From Pirellulaceae bacterium (GTDB lineage: Bacteria; Planctomycetota; Planctomycetia; Pirellulales; Pirellulaceae): a stretch of DNA of 9,604 nt. Shown one piece after another: positions 1-6,342 of the stretch (positions within the stretch are counted from its first letter, which is position 1; each line of letters opens with the position of its first letter). A program made the translations under genes and the position numbers. The notes beneath the pieces are model-generated. The model was not told the DNA's origin and did no database searches. It saw only the letters and a program-made list of their open reading frames with translations. The stretch is from NCBI GenBank assembly GCA_020846515.1, contig JADLDX010000131.1, positions 1 to 9,604 on the forward strand, written 5' to 3'.

Positions 1-219
1 GACAAGCTCGCAGTCAGAATGGTCGCATGGTAGGTCGCTGAAGAAATTTTTTCGATTAGACTCGTTTTGATCCAAGTCGCGCCGCAGCGGCGCCGTTCGG
101 CGTCCTAAGCGAGACTCCATGCCATCGCTGACCTCATGCTTGAGAGAACTCGCGGCTTCTGACCCTGCGCGGATAAACCAAGATACTGCCCACAAAGCTT
201 ACAGTTGCGTGCTGCTAAG
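1..219. other. Gene-free left edge, downstream of the pilin gene
   Basis: No convincing coding frame is visible here. The stretch lies downstream of the minus-strand pilin gene. It holds two GC-rich inverted repeats side by side: CGCCGC-A-GCGGCG at 80-92, and GGCGCCG facing CGGCGTCC at 89-105 (7 bp with one G.U pair). An A/T-rich run (aaattttttcg) sits at 44-54. Read on the minus strand, the hairpins come before that run but about 25 bp away, too far for a standard intrinsic terminator. No promoter or RNA gene was recognised. Confidence 0.5.
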
Positions 220-414
220 TTAGCCACCCATGGCCTGATTTATCGCGGCTGAAGAGCGGTCGAAGCTGGAACCGGTGGCGGTGGCCAAGTTCTTCACAGC
301 ACCTACACAAGCGATGACAATCAGCGCCAGCATCACTGCATATTCAACGGCCGTCGGGCCGTCTTCCGATAACATGACACGTTTTAACTTCGCGCGCCAA
401 TGAACAATCGACAT
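220..414 (-). CDS. Flp/Fap-type pilin (type IVb, Tad pilus subunit)
   Basis: This is a small type IVb prepilin of 64 residues. Its role would be as the major subunit of a Tad-type adhesion pilus, inserted in the inner membrane and cleaved by a TadV/CpaA-like prepilin peptidase. A basic leader (WRAKLKR) is followed by G19-PTAV-E24-Y25, which matches the Flp rule of cleavage after Gly with Glu-Tyr at +5/+6. A hydrophobic helix (AVMLALIVIACVGAV) follows, then a short polar tail ending MGG. The frame stays open upstream to 513. I chose the ATG at 414 because AAGGAGG lies 6 nt before it and because the leader then has normal Flp length. No tad/cpa assembly genes are within the window, so the pilin is either an orphan copy or the edge of a cluster lying to the left. 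The family is confident; which pilus it builds is not. Confidence 0.9.
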   Translation of the reverse strand: MSIVHWRAKLKRVMLSEDGPTAVEYAVMLALIVIACVGAVKNLATATGSSFDRSSAAINQAMGG

Positions 415-765
415 CGGCTGCCTCCTTTTCAACAGGGCCCCACCATAAACCACGTCGGGTCGCGCGATCATATGGCAATTTAGTATCCGTCCGATAGCAC
501 GGCGGGCCCACAAACCTCCGCAAGTTTGCAGGACAATGAACTCTAGGTCACGTTCGCACCTCTACCACGTGATCGAAAAGAGCAGGCACAGCGACAATTC
601 GCTTTTTTCAGCGGCGCATGCGCTACAACCCGTACAAAGAGCAACCAAGTTCAACACACAGCCAACATCCCCCAAGCTTCTGGTCGGCTGAAGCCCTCAA
701 AATGAGGTATTGAGCTGTTGATGATGATGTAGACGAATCGCTCCGCAACTCGTCGTTTACTAGAC
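415..765. other. Gene-free stretch between pilin and secreted protein
   Basis: About 350 bases with no supported gene. It should hold the pilin promoter (minus strand) and the 3' end of the transcript for the 766-2124 gene. Visible elements are a perfect 10-bp palindrome GCGCATGCGC (614-623), a small hairpin CCTCA-TTT-TGAGG on the minus strand (about 700-712), and an AGCGA-CAAT-TCGCT hairpin followed by five T on the plus strand (590-608). The last points away from any known gene. No convincing sigma-70 or sigma-54 promoter was found. Confidence 0.4.
421..429 (-). promoter_or_regulatory. Strong Shine-Dalgarno site that sets the pilin start
   Basis: On the minus strand this reads AAAAGGAGG, followed by CAGCCG and the ATG at 414-412. 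It is the best anti-SD match seen in the window. It argues against the longer 97-residue reading that begins at 513. Confidence 0.75.
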
Positions 766-2124
766 TTATGGCGTGTCGCCTTGATCCAAAACATGGACGA
801 TTAATGTCGGTCGATCGCCGGCCGTCGGACGCGCGATTGCCTGGCCCGCACGATAGATTGTCACGATACAAAAACCGTAATCGCCGGCGCGCTCTACTTC
901 CACACGGCACGGACTTTGACAATCCTTGTCCTCGCCCCAGTACTCCCAAGTGCGACCTTCATCGATCGTGCACCAGAGTTCGACGCGTTCTAACGTGTGG
1001 GCTGCTTTGGGATCCAATGCATAACCCACTGACAATTGACGCGTGGCCGACTGAAAAACCGGTACATCGGTAACCGCCTTCATGCGCTCAGTCTCTGATG
1101 CACCTAGGTCTGCGGATGAATCCTGCGCTGCCAGCGAATTAGGGCGAGCCGGAGGTACAAGTTCCAGAACGTTGGCACTCGTAATGGACGGTTCTCGCCG
1201 GGCTGCGCTGCTGGCCGATGGCGACTCCGATGGCGACTCAGTGTGACGCATCGAGGCCAGTTGCATAACTGGCTTGGGGATGGACTGCAAGAACTCAACT
1301 TTGGACCAGTCAGAATCAGCCATTTCCAATGAAGTTGGTTCCTGGCTGTCGCTGGCCGTTGATTCAGAGTCCGGGGGCAGTAGGTCAACAAGGCTGTCCG
1401 CACATTGAGGATGGACATAGCGTTCTGTTATAACGCAACGATTACCCGCCTTGTCGGTGGCCGTTACCAAGATTTCAAAGCTCTCGCAGGGCGGCAGTTG
1501 GACGCCAGCCGCACAGGTCAGCCCATTGCGATTAGTCTGTGTCTGTTGGGTGACCGTCAAACGTTGGCCCTCGGATTGGCCGCCGGTTCGCAGCTCGAGT
1601 TGAATGTTTTGGTGATCCAGGTTGGAATCTTCGACGTGGCACTGGACGACGAGTGCTTCATCACCATCCCAGTGGCAAGCTAGTTTGGCTGTGGGCTCTG
1701 TGCGATCGACGACCAAGACCATGTTTTGTTGACTAACAACGGCGGCAGAGGTGTCGCGTGTCTGAACCTTCAGCCAATACTGGCCTTCATCGGCCTGCTT
1801 GATTTCGAAAGCGGCTTCTGCGGGGGTAGCTGTTTGATAGATTTGCCATGTTCGACCGGCATTGCGCGATACCAACAGGTCCAACCGCTTCGGGCAACGT
1901 CCGCCAGGCTGGACACGAAATGGCAAACGAAAATCACCGCCTACATAATAGGTAGCAGGCTGGTCCGTCCCCGGAGATACCGCCGCCGCCTGGTTGCTCC
2001 ACGCGCCGGCCACCGTTCCCAACATCAGAATGGACAGTGTCCAAGGGCGAAAGCTTGAGAATCCCGCGTCCAGCTTGACGGCGAGCATCTGGATGAGACT
2101 TTGACGTTTCACGTTCTTCCCCAC
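766..2124 (-). CDS. Secreted protein with duplicated 'GRTW' module and Ig-like domain
   Basis: I do not recognise a named family. The 452-residue product begins with a basic stretch and a hydrophobic core (about 28-42), ending NQAAA-V, which looks like a Sec signal peptide cleaved near residue 48. Residues about 57-124 and 361-428 are two copies of one module: an R-[LV]-[DE]-L strand, a G-R-T-W turn (W93 and W393), then an Ala-rich segment ending in a Gly-Tyr strand (GQYWLKV and GDYGFCIV). Between them lie an Ig/fibronectin-like domain (about 136-240, DRTEPTAKL to TATDKAGN) and a Ser/Pro-rich linker (about 242-355). There are eleven cysteines, which suits an exported disulfide-containing protein. 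It is probably cell-surface or periplasmic; ligand and function are unknown. The start is a GTG without a clear SD. GTG at 2112 or ATG at 2088 are alternatives that keep the hydrophobic core. Confidence 0.8.
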   Translation of the reverse strand: MGKNVKRQSLIQMLAVKLDAGFSSFRPWTLSILMLGTVAGAWSNQAAAVSPGTDQPATYYVGGDFRLPFRVQPGGRCPKRLDLLVSRNAGRTWQIYQTATPAEAAFEIKQADEGQYWLKVQTRDTSAAVVSQQNMVLVVDRTEPTAKLACHWDGDEALVVQCHVEDSNLDHQNIQLELRTGGQSEGQRLTVTQQTQTNRNGLTCAAGVQLPPCESFEILVTATDKAGNRCVITERYVHPQCADSLVDLLPPDSESTASDSQEPTSLEMADSDWSKVEFLQSIPKPVMQLASMRHTESPSESPSASSAARREPSITSANVLELVPPARPNSLAAQDSSADLGASETERMKAVTDVPVFQSATRQLSVGYALDPKAAHTLERVELWCTIDEGRTWEYWGEDKDCQSPCRVEVERAGDYGFCIVTIYRAGQAIARPTAGDRPTLIVHVLDQGDTP

Positions 2125-2131
2125 GTGGCTA

Positions 2132-2163
2132 ATGCTTGCAATCGCTAGCGCTTAAATAAGCAT
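2132..2163. repeat. Nested inverted repeat upstream of the secreted-protein gene
   Basis: Arms ATGCTT (2132-2137) and AAGCAT (2158-2163) enclose a perfect palindrome CGCTAGCG (2143-2150). It lies 8-39 nt upstream of the GTG start of the minus-strand gene, so it is either in the 5' leader or overlaps the promoter. It could be an operator or an mRNA hairpin. The same CGCTAGCG core recurs at 2635-2642. Confidence 0.4.
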
Positions 2164-2480
2164 GTGGACACGTCTGTTGCGGGGTAAGCGAGGTGAGGAA
2201 ATCCGCTACTGCGTTGTCGCGAGGAATGTGCCTTGATCCCGAAACGGACGTGTCGACGTGCATAGACGCCCTATCGCTCTGATCGGCTACTGGAGGAGTA
2301 ATCCGCAGAGTGATTAGCGTCAGAGTGCGCGTGACCACGCAGATTATCGGACTAGCTGAAACAATCGTTACAGCTTCACAATTGAGAGATCAAACGGCAA
2401 AGATCGTAAGATGGCCTTCGATACGCCGATAGCGGTACAGGTAACGCCCGCGCCGCATCAGGCCGTGCAAGCTGGAACTC

Positions 2481-2568
2481 TACACCGCAAGAGGAAAGAG
2501 AATCGCAGAGATGGACTGTGGTTACATCCAGCCATAACTCTCGCGTCTCTCTTTTCTCTCGCGGTGTA
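2481..2568. repeat. Long imperfect inverted repeat (GA/CT-rich hairpin)
   Basis: The outer arms TACACCGC (2481-2488) and GCGGTGTA (2561-2568) pair perfectly. The next 18 bases of each arm (2489-2506 with 2543-2560) match at 14 of 18 positions. AGAG/CTCT, ATGG/CCAT and CTG/CAG continue the stem inward with one- or two-base bulges. The arms are strongly GA-rich on one side and CT-rich on the other. It has no coding capacity. It resembles a REP- or MITE-like dispersed element, or an extensive hairpin in the 3' region of the DUF1501 transcript. Confidence 0.6.
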
Positions 2569-2613
2569 TAGTCACTGAGCAGGTTTCGAAACAGACGTCG
2601 GCCTTAACGCCCA

Positions 2614-2629
2614 GCGGCTGATCAGCCGC
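2614..2629. repeat. Perfect 16-bp palindrome
   Basis: GCGGCTGATCAGCCGC is fully self-complementary. It lies about 80 bases past the DUF1501 stop codon on that gene's strand. No T-run follows on either side, so it is not a classical terminator. It may be a protein-binding palindrome or part of a short dispersed repeat together with the neighbouring 2630-2649 element. Confidence 0.6.
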
Positions 2630-2649
2630 AAGCGCGCTAGCGTCCGCTT
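2630..2649. repeat. Inverted repeat enclosing CGCTAGCG
   Basis: AAGCG (2630-2634) pairs with CGCTT (2645-2649), and the space between contains the 8-bp palindrome CGCTAGCG (2635-2642). It directly abuts the 16-bp palindrome at 2614-2629. Outer arms CGTCGG (2596-2601) and CCGACG (2664-2669) bracket both, making a cruciform-like cluster of about 74 bp. Confidence 0.45.
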
Positions 2650-2707
2650 TGCCCGACTGAAGACCGACGCCGCCAAGAATGCACAGGCGCATTGGAACTC
2701 TTGGTTT

Positions 2708-4006
2708 CTAACTCAAGAGCTTGGTGATCGGTTTACCCGTATTGCAGATACGGAAAGGTCGACCATTAGGAGCGTGGAACTCCGTCTCCAGAGGCAAGCC
2801 CATGGCTTTGGCTATCGTAGCGTTGAAGTCTTCTACGCCGACGGCATCCGAGTCGGGGGAGGCGCCCTTGGCATCGGATGCGCCGTAAACGGCACCACCT
2901 TGAATGCCTGCGCCACACATTAGCCCTGAGAACACGCCGGGATGATGATCGCGCCCGGAGTTTTCGTTGATCGTCGGCGTACGTCCGAATTCGGTTGCCA
3001 ACACGATCAGCGTTTGACTGAGCAAACCCTTAGCCTGCAAATCGCGGATCAGAGATGACAACGCCATATCCAGTTTACCGATCATATCGGGCAGACGGGT
3101 GTAGATATCTTGGTGATGATCCCAAGAGCCGAACTCGACCTCAATGAAACGCACACCTTTTTGAACCAAGCGTCTGGCGAGCAAGCAGCCTTGTCCGAGT
3201 GTGTTTTCACCGTAGGCCTTGCGTATTTCTTCGCTCTCCTCTTTGATATCGAAGACCTTCAGTTCGCTTGAGCCCATGAGCTTTACTGCTTCGCGATAGG
3301 TCTCATCGTAGGCCTTGATATCCGAGCTGACGTAACGCCGCTTGAAGGCTTCATCAAAGTCTCTGGCCAGTCCCATGCGTTTCTTGAACTGGTTGTCCGT
3401 CAAATACGAAGGGCTTTGTGTATTCTCCAGTCCCAGGGCTGGATTGGTCACGGGGACCGGCGCTATCGCGGCAGGCAAGAATCCAGCACCAGGATGTCCA
3501 GCGGCTGAGCCGACCAGCACATTGGTAGGCAGGTTTGCATTGTGCTTAGGCAAAATGTTGGCAGCCCACGCGCCCAAAGCAGGATGGCGAATCGAGTTCA
3601 GTTGTTTGTAGCTGGTGTGCATGATGTACTTACCCTGCTCATGCGCACCGGTGGTGGTAGTCAACGAGCGCACGATAGCCATCTTGTCCGCTAATTGGCT
3701 CAACTTCTCGAATTTGTCCGAAATGTGCATGCCGGGCACTTTCGTTTGTCCTGGCTTCGTCTCGCCCTTTTGATCACCTGTCGACTTTGGATCAAAGGTA
3801 TCCAGGTGGCTCATCGCGCCGTTCATATAGAGATAGATCACGCTTTTGGCTTTGCCTGGCGTTATCGGTGCATTCTGCGCGGCCCAGGCGATGGGCGAGA
3901 TGGCTTGATGCTGGACCAAACCTGCGCAACTGACGCCCAGCAGACCTTTGGCGACGTGGGCCATAAACGATCGACGCTCGACAGATTCAAATACATCGCG
4001 TTTCAT
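2708..4006 (-). CDS. DUF1501 family exported protein
   Basis: DUF1501 proteins are predicted relatives of the alkaline phosphatase/sulfatase fold. Their substrate and reaction are unproven. The 432-residue product starts with twin arginines (R11-R12 in ERRSFM) and a hydrophobic stretch, consistent with Tat export. Family landmarks follow in order: SHLDTFDPK (66-74), WDHH (295-298), D313-x-A-L, EFGRTP (339-344), GRDHHP (351-356) and the Gly-rich AGIQGG segment. The His/Asp clusters are the likely metal ligands. The length is normal and the gene appears intact. I prefer ATG at 4006, which puts the Arg pair near the N-terminus. A TTG at 4039 is in frame but adds eleven residues without benefit. 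It lies 72 nt downstream of the DUF1549/DUF1553 gene on the same strand, the usual partner arrangement in planctomycetes, so co-transcription is likely. Confidence 0.93.
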   Translation of the reverse strand: MKRDVFESVERRSFMAHVAKGLLGVSCAGLVQHQAISPIAWAAQNAPITPGKAKSVIYLYMNGAMSHLDTFDPKSTGDQKGETKPGQTKVPGMHISDKFEKLSQLADKMAIVRSLTTTTGAHEQGKYIMHTSYKQLNSIRHPALGAWAANILPKHNANLPTNVLVGSAAGHPGAGFLPAAIAPVPVTNPALGLENTQSPSYLTDNQFKKRMGLARDFDEAFKRRYVSSDIKAYDETYREAVKLMGSSELKVFDIKEESEEIRKAYGENTLGQGCLLARRLVQKGVRFIEVEFGSWDHHQDIYTRLPDMIGKLDMALSSLIRDLQAKGLLSQTLIVLATEFGRTPTINENSGRDHHPGVFSGLMCGAGIQGGAVYGASDAKGASPDSDAVGVEDFNATIAKAMGLPLETEFHAPNGRPFRICNTGKPITKLLS

Positions 4007-4049
4007 AGTCAGTGTATCCCCGTAAACCACTTTAGCCAATTGAGTTGTT

Positions 4050-4081
4050 CTGCTTGAGTTCGTTACTGCTTGAGTTCGTTA
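4050..4081. repeat. 16-bp perfect tandem duplication at a stop codon
   Basis: CTGCTTGAGTTCGTTA occurs twice with no gap (4050-4065 and 4066-4081), followed by CTGG. On the minus strand the first copy met contains the TAA stop of the DUF1549/DUF1553 gene (4081-4079). The second copy therefore places a duplicate TAA in the spacer before the DUF1501 gene. Confidence 0.85.
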
Positions 4082-6064
4082 CTGGACGAATAAGAACTCG
4101 CGCGTATTGATGAGTGCCCAGATGATATTGCCGTACCCCATGGCTGGGTCGCCGCTTTTCATTTCGCGAAGTGCAATTTCTCGATCAGCGCTGGAGGGCG
4201 GTCGTTGGAGAATGCTGATGAACATGACTTCCAGTTGATCGCGCGGATTAGCGGCGCGCAGGATATTGTCGTAGATCATCGAACCTTTCTCGAGCATCAT
4301 ATGTGTGAACGGGCCATTGAACATGGTCAGAATTTGCGGCACGGTTGGATCCAGGCTGTCTCCCGAAATCGTTTCCCGATCGCATTGCCCGAATTGGCGA
4401 ATAAAGTGATCGGCAGGTAACGGTAGCGGCAACTCCGAGGCACGTGCCAGCACCTGGCGTCGATAGGCTGCCGTGTTCATGGTTCGATTGCGCGCCGTGG
4501 GACCTACTTCGGCGTCAAACTGCGAGGCGTGCTGAGCCAATTCACCGGCATTCACAGTAGCCAGATCCAAAGACACAACACGTGCGAACTGTTCTGTATT
4601 GGGTAATTCGTAAGGGTAAGCGTTGTAGACGGCGATTGACAAAATGGAGTCCCAAACTTGCTCGGCCGTCATGCGGCGCAGAGTTGGACCAGGGTAATGG
4701 TAGAACTCGGCTTCCGAAGGATCAAACGGGCTGCTCGTGCGTCGATAAGTGTTGGTATACAGCACCATGCGCAGGAATTCTTTTTGATTGAACTTCAGTC
4801 GCACCAGTTCATCGCTGAGAAAGGTGAGCAGTTCAGCGTTGGCGCATGGCGAGTCATCGCGAATGTCATCCACCGGTTCGATCAAACCGACGCCCATGAC
4901 TTTCTTCCACAGTCGATTGGCTAACGTTTTGGCGAAGCGCGGGTTCTCGGGACTGGTCAGCCAACTGGCAAATTGAACACGTTTGGGTTGTTGTTTTGAT
5001 TGCTCGGGCAAGGTGCCCCACAACACCGCCGGCTCGACGACCTGATTCGGTTTGCCATTGGAGTAAGCGTAGTCATGCGGTAATTTCAAACCGCGTTTGG
5101 TATCAAAGGAAACACGAAAAAGATTGGCCTGTAACAGTTGGTTCAGTGAACCGTTGACCTGAGCTGTCGGATCGTTTTTGCGTAGTTCTTCGCGAATGCG
5201 ATTGACCGGATTGCCGTTTTTGAAGGCGGCAGAACCATTGCCGTCGCGAGTGGCGATGCCTGAGGTGAAGGCAGCGAGTTGGTAAAATTCTTTTTGCGTC
5301 CAATGATCAAATGGATGGTCATGGCATTGGGCACAACCGATCTGAGTGCCCAGGAACACGCGCACGGTATTGTCGACGTGAACCAAAGGCATCCCGTCGT
5401 CGCGTAGCACATAACCTACGGCTGGGTTTTCCCAGATCTTGCCTTCGGCGGTTAACATGTCAAAGACCCACTGGTCATATGGACGATTGATTCGCAGTTG
5501 ATCTTTGACCCAGTCGCGATAGGCGTAGGCCATCATGTTATTGTTGGGGCGATCGACCAGTCGCAAAATAGCTGACCAGTAGTTGAACATGTGGCTGACG
5601 TAGCCGGGCGAGTTGAGCAGGGTATCCACCAGCTTCTCGCGTCGCGTGCCGTCATCTTTGGTCAGCGCGTAGGCGCGATACTCGAACAAGTTCGGTATGG
5701 TGCCGACTATGTCCAAGTAGGCACGACGCAGGAACACATGTTCAGCCGCGTCGGGATTAGGTTCCAAGCCTTGTTTTTTCAAATTGGCTTCGACCAAAGC
5801 ATCGATCTTGGCCGCCCCTTTTTTGGCTGCTTCTCGAGAGCTAACCACGGGGGCAACTTGCATTGCCAACTTGGGCGCTTCCTTGACCGGAGCGGGCAGG
5901 CCATAGCCCTTGAACTGCTGGCTGGGAGGCGTCTTCTTTTTCGGGGCGTACTTTTTCGCTTGAGCCAATACCGGTGATGCGGCCAGAGTCGCCCACAGGA
6001 ACAGACAGACCGTCGCCCAAGCAGGCACTTCCATCGGCCAAAGTGCACAAAATCTACGGTGCAT
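4079..6064 (-). CDS. DUF1549/DUF1553 family exported protein
   Basis: The two domains are of unknown biochemical function and are typical of planctomycetes, where the gene is usually paired with DUF1501. The 661-residue product has a signal peptide (hydrophobic about 13-33, likely cut after VLA at 34) and a Lys/Pro-rich segment. The DUF1549 domain runs about 84-280 and has the hallmark L-R-R-A-Y-L-D-I-x-G (112-121) and CAQCHDHPFD (244-253). The DUF1553 domain runs about 363-640 (NPRFAKTLANRLW at 374-386, RMTAEQVWDS, MFNGPF) and ends with the usual NTREFLFVQ. The CxxCH could bind haem, but it is a family signature and no biochemical proof is known to me. No separate N-terminal cytochrome (PSCyt1) domain is present, unlike many relatives. 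The start ATG is supported by GGAGGG about 9 nt upstream. It is first in a likely two-gene unit. Confidence 0.93.
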   Translation of the reverse strand: MHRRFCALWPMEVPAWATVCLFLWATLAASPVLAQAKKYAPKKKTPPSQQFKGYGLPAPVKEAPKLAMQVAPVVSSREAAKKGAAKIDALVEANLKKQGLEPNPDAAEHVFLRRAYLDIVGTIPNLFEYRAYALTKDDGTRREKLVDTLLNSPGYVSHMFNYWSAILRLVDRPNNNMMAYAYRDWVKDQLRINRPYDQWVFDMLTAEGKIWENPAVGYVLRDDGMPLVHVDNTVRVFLGTQIGCAQCHDHPFDHWTQKEFYQLAAFTSGIATRDGNGSAAFKNGNPVNRIREELRKNDPTAQVNGSLNQLLQANLFRVSFDTKRGLKLPHDYAYSNGKPNQVVEPAVLWGTLPEQSKQQPKRVQFASWLTSPENPRFAKTLANRLWKKVMGVGLIEPVDDIRDDSPCANAELLTFLSDELVRLKFNQKEFLRMVLYTNTYRRTSSPFDPSEAEFYHYPGPTLRRMTAEQVWDSILSIAVYNAYPYELPNTEQFARVVSLDLATVNAGELAQHASQFDAEVGPTARNRTMNTAAYRRQVLARASELPLPLPADHFIRQFGQCDRETISGDSLDPTVPQILTMFNGPFTHMMLEKGSMIYDNILRAANPRDQLEVMFISILQRPPSSADREIALREMKSGDPAMGYGNIIWALINTREFLFVQ

Positions 6065-6113
6065 CGTGATCAGCCCTCCACGATTTATTTTCGAACCAGA
6101 TGAGCATGAGATA

Positions 6114-6131
6114 AGAGAGGTTCAACTCTCT
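6114..6131. promoter_or_regulatory. Inverted repeat next to the candidate -10, possible operator
   Basis: AGAGAG-GTTCAA-CTCTCT forms a perfect 6-bp stem with a 6-nt loop. On the minus strand it begins directly after the candidate -10 hexamer and would cover the transcription start. That position suits a repressor site or a leader hairpin for the DUF1549-DUF1501 unit. Confidence 0.3.
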
Positions 6132-6160
6132 AGCGTACCAAGCAGCTGGCCTGTACTCAA
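6132..6160 (-). promoter_or_regulatory. Candidate sigma-70 promoter for the DUF1549-DUF1501 unit
   Basis: On the minus strand TTGAGT (6160-6155; 4 of 6 to TTGACA) and TACGCT (6137-6132; 3 of 6 to TATAAT, keeping the TA...T positions) are separated by exactly 17 bp. A start about 60 nt upstream of the ATG would result. The hexamer match is modest, so this is a candidate only. Confidence 0.3.
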
Positions 6161-6255
6161 TCAATTTCTAGAATGCGTTTCTCGGCATAGGCCAGATTTC
6201 TGTTTAACCCCGTGGGATGCGCCTGCGCTGGCTTTGAGCCTGGAACGGTAACAAG

Positions 6256-6268
6256 GCGGCACCGCCGC
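6256..6268 (-). terminator. Possible weak terminator of the PP2C gene
   Basis: On the minus strand GCGGC-GGT-GCCGC (5-bp perfect stem) is followed by CTTGTTA, about 75 nt after the phosphatase stop codon. The stem is short and the T-tract broken, so it may be incidental. It also lies between two copies of CGGTAACA. Confidence 0.25.
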
Positions 6269-6342
6269 TCAATTACAAGGCGCCTCGGTAACACTGTTGT
6301 CCCGGAGGCCAGGGTATTACGCTTAACCGCCGAGCTCAATCC

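Larger units (their letters stand above)
2125..2707. other. Long gene-free spacer rich in inverted repeats
   Basis: 583 bases separate two minus-strand genes, and no reading frame here looks coding. A short frame at 2129-2338 gives a low-complexity Thr/Arg/Ser product with no recognisable family. The right half carries the inverted repeats listed separately (2481-2568, 2614-2629, 2630-2649); the left end carries the nested palindrome at 2132-2163. The spacer should contain the promoter of the 766-2124 gene and the end of the DUF1549-DUF1501 transcript. I could not pick out a T-tailed terminator. Confidence 0.5.

Noticed and set aside
590..608. AGCGA-CAAT-TCGCT hairpin followed by five T on the plus strand, terminator-like
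   Set aside because: No plus-strand gene ends upstream of it, the stem is only 5 bp, and on the minus strand it has no T-tail.
623..949. 108-codon minus-strand frame overlapping the 3' end of the secreted-protein gene
   Set aside because: It largely shadows the well-supported 766-2124 gene in another frame and has no recognisable feature.
2129..2338. 69-codon minus-strand frame in the large spacer
   Set aside because: Thr/Ser/Arg-rich with no domain, no ribosome site and poor reading quality; treated as non-coding.
3926..3940. GVSC near the N-terminus of the DUF1501 protein as a lipobox
   Set aside because: Position -3 is Gly rather than Leu/Val/Ile, and the twin-arginine signal explains export better.
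5321..5335. CAQCH motif taken as evidence of a genuine cytochrome c
   Set aside because: It is a fixed signature of DUF1549 proteins; a single CxxCH in this context does not establish haem binding.
5591..5977. 128-codon plus-strand frame inside the DUF1549/DUF1553 gene
   Set aside because: Antisense shadow of a conserved coding region; no family signature or start signal.
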